In this document: one piece after another, positions 1 through 6,966 of the stretch
Numbering within the stretch: position 1 is the first letter of the stretch
Layout of the letters: the number at the start of each line of letters is the position of its first letter
Origin: a virus
Direction: 5' to 3' (one strand)
DNA: 23,649 nucleotides
IMG/VR virus record: IMGVR_UViG_3300026203_000009
Span: 1-23,649 of that record
Made by a program: the position numbers and the translations under genes
The notes under the pieces: generated by a model
Database searches by the model: none
What the model saw: only the letters and a program-made list of their open reading frames with translations
Told to the model about the DNA's origin: nothing

Positions 1-3000
1 TTGATGAATATTACTGTCAATCTATTTGATTCAAGTAATACAAGTAATCCAAGATCATACTTAGATAATATTACAAGAACACTACCAGGTGAATGGCCAC
101 TGACAGGTGAACGTGCTTCTGTAAGAGATACAACAATCACATATGACACTGCTGGTAATGGTGAATGTGCTGTTGTAGCGTCTTCAATCAATACATTATT
201 CTCTATACCAATAGGTGTTATCAGAGAAGCTGCTGCTGGTAATGGTAGTTACCTTGTAAATCAAAGTATTACTAAGACTTCTACTCCTATACCTTATTCT
301 TCTGGTAATACACTATTCAGTGGTGGTGGTATTTGTTACAACGTAACATCTGCTGCTACAACATTAGCAGACTTAATTGAGGATACATTGGGTGGTGCAC
401 CTGAGATGTATCGACAGGCAGCAAAACTATTGATGTTTAACCACGAGTATATTGATAAAGAAGCATATTATAAGTCAGTCAATAATTACTCAGGATATGC
501 TGCTGAAATTGTATTTGGTACAAATATCCGTAAGGCAATGATATACGATATAATTACTGGTGGTAATATAGCAACTATTCAATTAGTTAATAGTTGGTTT
601 GATAGTAATGGTAACTTTGTTGCTTATCCTGGTGTCTTTAGAACATACTTGATATATCACGCTGAAGCAATAAAAGAATATATGGTTAATACCGTAGAGC
701 AAGATTGTCTCAACCCAGGTCCTAATAACTCTGAGGTTCCTTATACTAATAGAGAATTACGTCCTACTGCAACTGCTGTACATAAGATTCATCAATTATT
801 CCACTTAGTAATGACAGGTCTTGAGAAATCCTCACTTCCTACAGTATATCTAACTGAACCTGTTGATGTTGGTGTTGCTGTCAATACTGATGGTTCTATA
901 GATTCTGTTGGTCATAAATTTGAAGCATACGATTTGGTTAATTATATTGTTCTTGGTACTGCTATTACAGAACTTGATAGATCACAATATTATATCCATC
1001 CAAATACAACTGCAAACAAAATATACCTAGCAGAATATATTGACGGAGATGTAATAACAAGTCTTACACCTGGCTCAGCTGGTCAAATTCATACATTCTC
1101 TGTTGGTGTTAATAACGGTATAGAACGTGTTGAAACCACATATGGTACTAGAGATATTCCTACACCTATAGGTGGTGGTATTAATACTGCTGATATATTC
1201 TTCGGTGGTACAAGTGGTGCATATGCTGAAGTAATCAGAATACAAGATAACCTTGCACAAGTTCTATACAAGGTAGAGTATGTTCCAGTAACTCATACAA
1301 GTGGAGCTGTTAAGTTTACAAATGGTGAGGTTATTGTTAAGACAGGTGCTACAGGAAATTCTGGTACAGTTCTTGCAACTGACAATGCAACTTATATTAA
1401 GATAGTAATGACTTCTGGAACATTCGCAAATTCAGATAATCTTGAGGGTGTTACATCAGGTGCAACTGCTACTGCATCAGCATCTCCACATAAACGTATC
1501 CTTGTCAACTTCAAACAGGGTGAATTTATCGCTACAGATATAATATACAGTAAGCAAGACTCTGGAAAAGCAAATGCTCTTATTGTTAGAAACAATGATG
1601 GTTCATTGCTTGACAATCAATCAGGTCGAGTAACATATGATGTATCCACTGTAGTAGGTTCGTTTGAACCTGGTGATGTTATTTACGGTTCTGTCACTGA
1701 TCAGATTATTGAGGTTGAAGGATTCAATCAATTACCTAACTTTGGTGAGTATCTCCATACAACAACGATTACCAGATTTACATATTCTGCGTTAATTACT
1801 GATACTGGAGTTAGTGATACATTCCAAGTTGGTGATACCTTACAATTACAGAATGCTGGACAGTCTGTAGGACATACATTTGTTGTTACTGAGCACGATG
1901 CCGATAACAATTACGTATACCTTGCAAATGAAACAGGTAGATTCTCTGCTATTGGTGATGACTTAACAGTTGTTGCTGGTGACGCTGCATATACACTTTC
2001 TAAGATTCCTGCTGGTTCAAACTTCCCAAGTGTTTATACACAAGGAATTGCTGCGGTAACTATTACAAATACGAGTGCATATGGAAGAATCGAAAAAATT
2101 GAACAAATTGGTATTCGTGCGATCATTCATTTGGGTGATACTTCTGGAACATTCGTCAAGAATGCTCAGATCATCGGTGATTATGGATTCAGAGGTGCTT
2201 GTTCTGTTGCTAAGACTTTACGTGGTCGTGTTAGAAGGTTCTTTAGAGGATTTGACGGAGTACAGAAAAACTTTAAATTAACTCAAACTAACGGTACAGC
2301 ATACTTCCCAGATCCTGCTGGACATATGATGATATTTGTGAATGGTATTCTACAACCACCAGGCGGTAATAACGCATTTACTGCGTTCTCAGATAATATT
2401 CAGTTCACTGAAGCTCCTGCTGCTGGATCTAGTTTCCACGGTGTTTACGTAGGTAAGTTAAGACAGTTAGATGATATATCATTCGACTTTGATTCATTAC
2501 GTAACTCATTCAACTTGAAGTTAGCTGGAGTCTTCTACTCACTAACACTAACTGATGGTGTACAAAGTAATACGATATTACCTGAAAATAACATTATCTG
2601 TCAGTTAAATGGTGTTATTCAGGAACCAGGTATTGGTTTTGAACTTGTTGGTTCACGTATTATCTTCTCTGAAGTTCCTCGTGCTGGTTCTACGTTCGTT
2701 GCATTCTCTTACGTTGGTTCTGATGTTGACGTTATTGCTGCAACAGTCGTACCTCCTATTGAATCTGGAGATAACTTATTCATTGAAGGTGAAGAATTTG
2801 AAAGAGAAGTTGCTCTTATTGAATCTTCTAACTCTCTAATTACATTCGAGTATACAGGATCTGTACGTGGACGTAATGCAGATGCCCTTGCAACTATTGA
2901 GAAAGGACGTATTACTGAAGCAATACTTACAAACTCAGGTGATGGTTATACATCTCGTCCAAACGTTGATGTGATTTCCTCCTCTGGTTTTGGTGGTAAG

Positions 3001-3537
3001 ATCAAAGCACTTGTTGGTCTCGCACGTATTGATGTTAAGAATGCAGGACAAGGATATGTACAACCTACAGTTACTGTTTCAACAACAGTTGCAGATACAT
3101 TCTTAGGACCTACAGGTGAAGGTGTTAATGGTGGTATTGATATCTACGATCCTAATTACGTTCCAACAGGTGAATCTCAAGCACAAGGTGAATCATTCAT
3201 CAATATTGCTTCTCAACCAGTTAACGTAACTGTTAACCAAGGTCAGATTGCTGCATTTACTGTGGTTGCAACTACAACACCTAGTGGTAATTTGATTAAT
3301 TATCAGTGGCAGAAGAAGGATTACGGAACTGACACTTGGATAAATATTGTTGGTGCTACATCAAGTGTTTACACTACTCCTGCTACAACTCAGGGTGATG
3401 GTGGCGATGAATTTAGAGTCGGATTAACATCCACAGGTGCTACACCTATACTCTCTAACGCTGCTACATTGACAATCAACATCGGTGCAACAACTGTTGA
3501 TAACTTCACACCTGACCAAATATTCGATGACAACTAA
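1..3537 (+). CDS. Giant virion structural protein, 5'-truncated (modular, Ig-like C-terminus)
   Basis: Frame 1 is open from the first base to a TAA at 3535-3537, so the true start is probably upstream; the TTG/ATG at bases 1-6 has no visible ribosome binding site. At least 1178 residues are present. The first ~300 are not assignable to a named family. Residues ~400-580 and ~713-738 hold degenerate 'GE..TSGA' beta modules. Residues ~750-910 hold two tandem modules with a 'vNGilQ-pG ... F-eaP-aGs-f' pattern (FVNGILQPPG, then QLNGVIQEPG), resembling the FNGILQ segment of T4 gp10. Residues ~971-1035 carry two SGxGY repeats, and ~1067-1161 an Ig-like domain with the core YQWQ and no disulphide. 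Its place upstream of the gp10-like and gp8 genes recalls T4 gene 7, but no sequence match to gp7 was recognised. Inferred role: baseplate-peripheral or fibre structural protein. The stop overlaps the next start by one base (TAATG). Confidence 0.85.
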   Translation: MMNITVNLFDSSNTSNPRSYLDNITRTLPGEWPLTGERASVRDTTITYDTAGNGECAVVASSINTLFSIPIGVIREAAAGNGSYLVNQSITKTSTPIPYSSGNTLFSGGGICYNVTSAATTLADLIEDTLGGAPEMYRQAAKLLMFNHEYIDKEAYYKSVNNYSGYAAEIVFGTNIRKAMIYDIITGGNIATIQLVNSWFDSNGNFVAYPGVFRTYLIYHAEAIKEYMVNTVEQDCLNPGPNNSEVPYTNRELRPTATAVHKIHQLFHLVMTGLEKSSLPTVYLTEPVDVGVAVNTDGSIDSVGHKFEAYDLVNYIVLGTAITELDRSQYYIHPNTTANKIYLAEYIDGDVITSLTPGSAGQIHTFSVGVNNGIERVETTYGTRDIPTPIGGGINTADIFFGGTSGAYAEVIRIQDNLAQVLYKVEYVPVTHTSGAVKFTNGEVIVKTGATGNSGTVLATDNATYIKIVMTSGTFANSDNLEGVTSGATATASASPHKRILVNFKQGEFIATDIIYSKQDSGKANALIVRNNDGSLLDNQSGRVTYDVSTVVGSFEPGDVIYGSVTDQIIEVEGFNQLPNFGEYLHTTTITRFTYSALITDTGVSDTFQVGDTLQLQNAGQSVGHTFVVTEHDADNNYVYLANETGRFSAIGDDLTVVAGDAAYTLSKIPAGSNFPSVYTQGIAAVTITNTSAYGRIEKIEQIGIRAIIHLGDTSGTFVKNAQIIGDYGFRGACSVAKTLRGRVRRFFRGFDGVQKNFKLTQTNGTAYFPDPAGHMMIFVNGILQPPGGNNAFTAFSDNIQFTEAPAAGSSFHGVYVGKLRQLDDISFDFDSLRNSFNLKLAGVFYSLTLTDGVQSNTILPENNIICQLNGVIQEPGIGFELVGSRIIFSEVPRAGSTFVAFSYVGSDVDVIAATVVPPIESGDNLFIEGEEFEREVALIESSNSLITFEYTGSVRGRNADALATIEKGRITEAILTNSGDGYTSRPNVDVISSSGFGGKIKALVGLARIDVKNAGQGYVQPTVTVSTTVADTFLGPTGEGVNGGIDIYDPNYVPTGESQAQGESFINIASQPVNVTVNQGQIAAFTVVATTTPSGNLINYQWQKKDYGTDTWINIVGATSSVYTTPATTQGDGGDEFRVGLTSTGATPILSNAATLTINIGATTVDNFTPDQIFDDN

Positions 3538-5285
3538 TGGCAGCAGAAGGTAGTTACAATCCAGCGACGAAGATATTAACCATAACAGGTGATGGGATGC
3601 CAACTCCTGTAGCTTATGGTACATTTCCTAATGAAAATAATCCAAACACAGTAGCAGCATATACTTTCAATCATTCTTTCTTGTATAGAGGTGGTGAAAA
3701 TACAACTGGTGCTAGTTCAGTTCCATTAGGTATTGTTGGTTTTACTTCTAACGGTGTTGCTATATTTAATCCCAGTGCTGGTTCTGGTGGTAGTCCTCCT
3801 ACAGGATTTCATTGGGTTGCCACTGCTGACTATGGAATGGTTAATTTTGGTGAAGATAGTTATGGTGGACATCCTGAGTCAACTGGACAGTATCATTATC
3901 ACGATGGTGAACTTTTAACTGGTTTAAAAGAGAACCAGGTAATGAGTTCATATAATGATTACTATGGTCAGAGTCAATTTGGACAAGATAATTTACGTCA
4001 TCCTGATGGACATTCTAAAATAATAGGATTTGCATTTGACGGTTATCCTGTATATGGACCATATGGATATAATTTACCAACAGATAATACTTCTCCAGTA
4101 GTGCTTATGGAGACAGGGTATCAAATGAGAAGTAGTATTGCTACTAATCGTCCTGCATATGGTTTAACTTTAGCAAACCCTCCTAAAGGATCTTTGATGG
4201 AGGATTATGAATATAACGTTAGCAAACCAGGTAGACATTTAGATGTTTATAATGGTCGTTTCTGTCATACTCCAGAGTTTCCAAGTGGAACATTTGCATA
4301 TTTTATAACATTGTGGAGTGATGAAACTGAATCAAAAGAGTATACAGTAACTGTTACAAGTGAATCAAATGGTAACAAATACAGAATTGATGGCGTACTT
4401 TATCCAAACTTAACATTTGTTAAAGGTAGTACATATAAGTTTATACTTTCTGATAATAGTGTTGCTAATCACCAATTATTATTTTCTGATGCGAGTAATG
4501 GTTATCACGGTGCTGGTACAACATACACAACAGGTGTAACTACAGTAGGATCTGCTGGTAATGCTGGTGCATATACTGAGATCACAGTTGCTCAAGATGC
4601 ACCGTCACAACTGTATTATTTCTGCTCTCTTCATTCTAATATGTCTGAGAGTAGTGTAATAACTGTGGTTCCTAATCGTCACCTGACTCCTAAGTTTCCA
4701 TACATATTTGGTCTTTCATCAAAACAGACGCTAAATATACCTAGCAACCAAGGTGTTGGTGCACCTCCTGCTAGTGGAGGTGAAAGTGAAGGAGGTAGTG
4801 GCACACCACAAACACCTAGTCTGGTAATTACAAATCAACCTACCAATGCAACTATTGCTGATGGTGGTACACAAACTTTCAGTTTGATTGCTGTAATTGA
4901 ACCTGAAGCTGGTACTATTGCTTACCAGTGGCAAGTATCTACCGATGGTGGATTTACTTGGGCTAACCTTACAGGACAGAATAACTCTTCCTTACAAGTA
5001 GTAGCACAAGCGTTTATGTCAGGTTACAGGTATAGATGTGTGTGTATAGGTCCTGTTGGAGAACAGACACAAGCATCTAACTCACCTCTTGCAAGTAACT
5101 TAGCAATCCTCACCGTAACAGGTGGAACGAGTCAACAAGATACATCTGGTATTTTGAAGTGGGACAGTAATGTCGGTAAATTTGATATGACTTCAGTTCC
5201 TTTTGATAGGGACAATAATAACCCAGACTTTACTAGAAATAATATTAGACTTGACGCAACTAATTATGAATTCGACCTTACATAA
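3537..5285 (+). CDS. YHYH-domain virion protein with cupredoxin-like and Ig-like domains
   Basis: This is a 582-residue protein. Residues ~30-255 form a YHYH domain: the signature YHYHDGE is at 119-125, GFAFDGYPVYGPYG at ~163-177, and the closing TPEFPSGTFAYF near 245. Residues ~268-380 look like a cupredoxin: His312 (NHQLLFS), then Cys363-x2-His366-x2-Met369 (YYFCSLHSNM), a full potential type-1 copper ligand set. Residues ~427-530 are an Ig-like domain (YQWQ, TWANL) closely similar in pattern to the C-terminus of the upstream gene. A ~50-residue Asp/Asn-rich tail ends the protein. The YHYH family occurs in marine bacteria and phages; its biochemical role is not established as far as I know. 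The ATG overlaps the upstream stop (TAATG), suggesting translational coupling. A virion role is inferred from context. Metal binding is an inference from ligand spacing, not shown. Confidence 0.9.
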   Translation: MAAEGSYNPATKILTITGDGMPTPVAYGTFPNENNPNTVAAYTFNHSFLYRGGENTTGASSVPLGIVGFTSNGVAIFNPSAGSGGSPPTGFHWVATADYGMVNFGEDSYGGHPESTGQYHYHDGELLTGLKENQVMSSYNDYYGQSQFGQDNLRHPDGHSKIIGFAFDGYPVYGPYGYNLPTDNTSPVVLMETGYQMRSSIATNRPAYGLTLANPPKGSLMEDYEYNVSKPGRHLDVYNGRFCHTPEFPSGTFAYFITLWSDETESKEYTVTVTSESNGNKYRIDGVLYPNLTFVKGSTYKFILSDNSVANHQLLFSDASNGYHGAGTTYTTGVTTVGSAGNAGAYTEITVAQDAPSQLYYFCSLHSNMSESSVITVVPNRHLTPKFPYIFGLSSKQTLNIPSNQGVGAPPASGGESEGGSGTPQTPSLVITNQPTNATIADGGTQTFSLIAVIEPEAGTIAYQWQVSTDGGFTWANLTGQNNSSLQVVAQAFMSGYRYRCVCIGPVGEQTQASNSPLASNLAILTVTGGTSQQDTSGILKWDSNVGKFDMTSVPFDRDNNNPDFTRNNIRLDATNYEFDLT

Positions 5286-5288
5286 ATA
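5281..5288 (+). promoter_or_regulatory. T4-type late promoter, CATAAATA (7 of 8)
   Basis: CATAAATA differs from the T4 late consensus TATAAATA only at the first base and overlaps the TAA stop of the YHYH gene. With T4 spacing (motif at -13 to -6), transcription would start near 5294, leaving a ~19-nt leader with no Shine-Dalgarno sequence but a run of six C before the ATG at 5313. It sits in one of the few intergenic gaps, in the right orientation. Confidence 0.65.
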
Positions 5289-5312
5289 AAAACGTAGAAT
5301 AACCCCCCTACT

Positions 5313-6962
5313 ATGGCTAAACAGAATCTTAATATTGGTGTAAGTGCCAATGATGGAACAGGTGATACCCTGAGAGACGGTGCTATAAAACTCAATAATG
5401 TTATAAACGAGTTATATACCTATCTTGGCGATAACACCAACCTACAAGTTTCCATTGGATCACCATCAACAAACCAAGTCCTAAAATGGAACGGTTCAGT
5501 ATTTACTGAAGGACAACTTGCTGCATCTAATCTGACAGACGTGGACGTTAGTGGGGTTACTAACGGACAGGTTCTTAAGTGGAATACTGCAAATGCTCGC
5601 TGGCAGCCAGGCGACGATCTACAAGGTGGTGGTGGCGGTGGTTCATCAATTACTAACCTAACCAATAATGGTTCTGGTAACGTTGTTGTAAATACTCACT
5701 TCTTACCTAATAGTGATAATACATTTGATCTTGGATCTACAACTCTAAGATTCCGTGATGGTTATTTTACAAACGCATCTATCTTCTTGGGTGATACTGC
5801 TATAAGTGCAGATCCAACTACACAAGAATTACAAAGAAAGAAAAAGAAAACACATACTGTAGAAAGTATTAACACAGGTGCAACTAGAACTGTATCATCA
5901 AAACTATCTTCTGAAGACTCAACACAAGAAGAACAATTCAGAACTCGTTTTAGTGCTATGACAGCTGGTACTAAGTTGCATATTGAAGATTCAACTGGTG
6001 CAAAGGCAGAGGTTGATTTTGCATCATTTACTGCTGAAAACGGTGGTGCACGTGGTTTTATTACTGTTACTGCTGCTGGTGCAAACCAATCTCAGGAATT
6101 GTCAACCACAAACCCTGTTCATATAACATCTGTCAATAAGATGTTGAGTGAAGATGAAACAGGTACAGTTTCAATAACAGGACAAAAATTAGATTTTGGT
6201 AGTAGCAATACTATTGAATTTGATGGTTCTGGTAACTTACAGATTCCAGAGTCTGCTGAAATTAAATTTGGTAGTGGTGCAAATAAAAAACTATCATTTG
6301 ATGGTAGTGACAACTTGATTCTTGCTGCTGGTACAGATATTCAGTTTGGTGCTACTAACAAAATTAGTATGGACGCATCTGGTAACTTAACAGTTCCAGA
6401 CGGTGAATTACGTTTTGGTACAAGTGCACGTAAATTAAAAATTGATACTGATGGAAACTTAGAACTTCCTGCTAACGGTACAATTAATATTGGTACCAAA
6501 AAAATGAAGATTGGTACTAATGGTGATCTTGAAGTTGATAATGGTAGTGGATTTAATGAGATTGGTGGTGGTATTGGTTCTCAGTTGAACAATGCTCCTG
6601 CTGGTTCTTCTATTATTAAAGGACACGATAACTCTACTATCTACAAACCATCTCCAACAATTTTATATGTATTCACTAATAATGGTATGACGAATTACAT
6701 AGTAAATGGACCTGGCTCTGCAAGTAATGCTGCTAATGGTCCTCTTGTAGTTCATAGAGGATTCACTTATGATCTTAAGAATGCTGCTGGTGGTCATCCA
6801 CTAGAACTCAGAGTTTCTGATCAAGGTTCAGAATATACAAGTGGTGTATCAGGAAGTAAAACAGCACTTCAAGTTTGGACAGTCCCATTCGATGCTCCAA
6901 ACACCCTTTACTATCAATGCACATCACACCCTGCAATGATAGGTACAATCACAGTCAAATGA
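5313..6962 (+). CDS. Baseplate fibre protein: gp10-like N-terminus, beta-repeat shaft, C-terminal cupredoxin-like domain
   Basis: This is a 549-residue protein. The N-terminus (MAKQNLNIG, DGTGDTLRDGAIKLN, NELY) aligns well with the start of T4 gp10 (MKQNINIG, DGTGDYLRKGGIKIN, DELY), a baseplate wedge/tail-pin protein, but the rest does not resemble gp10. Residues ~75-105 contain an NGQVLKWN/W linker and a GGGGG hinge; ~136-168 a 'DLGSTTLRFRDGYF ... IFLGD' fibre module; ~173-177 a Lys-rich tract (RKKKK). Residues ~291-412 hold about five repeats of 22-26 residues, each roughly 'I-FG ... k-I-DGSGNL-vP', probably a beta-helical shaft. Residues ~445-549 look like a cupredoxin with His495 and Cys536-x2-His539-x2-Met542, ending seven residues before the stop. 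No Shine-Dalgarno sequence precedes the ATG. Inferred: a fibre or tail-pin analogue docked by its gp10-like domain, with the cupredoxin-like domain at the other end. Confidence 0.85.
   Translation: MAKQNLNIGVSANDGTGDTLRDGAIKLNNVINELYTYLGDNTNLQVSIGSPSTNQVLKWNGSVFTEGQLAASNLTDVDVSGVTNGQVLKWNTANARWQPGDDLQGGGGGGSSITNLTNNGSGNVVVNTHFLPNSDNTFDLGSTTLRFRDGYFTNASIFLGDTAISADPTTQELQRKKKKTHTVESINTGATRTVSSKLSSEDSTQEEQFRTRFSAMTAGTKLHIEDSTGAKAEVDFASFTAENGGARGFITVTAAGANQSQELSTTNPVHITSVNKMLSEDETGTVSITGQKLDFGSSNTIEFDGSGNLQIPESAEIKFGSGANKKLSFDGSDNLILAAGTDIQFGATNKISMDASGNLTVPDGELRFGTSARKLKIDTDGNLELPANGTINIGTKKMKIGTNGDLEVDNGSGFNEIGGGIGSQLNNAPAGSSIIKGHDNSTIYKPSPTILYVFTNNGMTNYIVNGPGSASNAANGPLVVHRGFTYDLKNAAGGHPLELRVSDQGSEYTSGVSGSKTALQVWTVPFDAPNTLYYQCTSHPAMIGTITVK
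6180..6552 (+). repeat. Protein-level tandem repeat (about five units) in gp10-like fibre
   Basis: Five consecutive units of 22-26 residues share the pattern 'I-FG (few residues) k-I-fDgsGNL-vP'. Unit cores read FDGSGNLQIP, FDGSDNLILA, MDASGNLTVP, IDTDGNLELP and IGTNGDLEVD. The DNA is only partly conserved between units (frequent 'ggtaactta' near each NL), so this is an old, diverged repeat. A beta-solenoid or trimeric beta-helix shaft is the likely structure (inference). Confidence 0.75.
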
Positions 6963-6966
6963 TTAA

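Noticed and set aside
1-6. TTG or ATG at the window start as the true start of the first gene
   Set aside because: The frame is open to the edge, no upstream sequence or ribosome binding site is visible, and the protein begins in what looks like mid-domain; treated as 5'-partial.
3885-3910. YHYH motif as proof of an enzyme
   Set aside because: The YHYH family has no established catalytic activity known to me; only possible metal binding is suggested.
5830-5860. A-rich stretch coding RKKKK as a programmed frameshift site
   Set aside because: The reading frame continues intact on both sides with recognisable fibre modules, and no alternative frame of interest follows.
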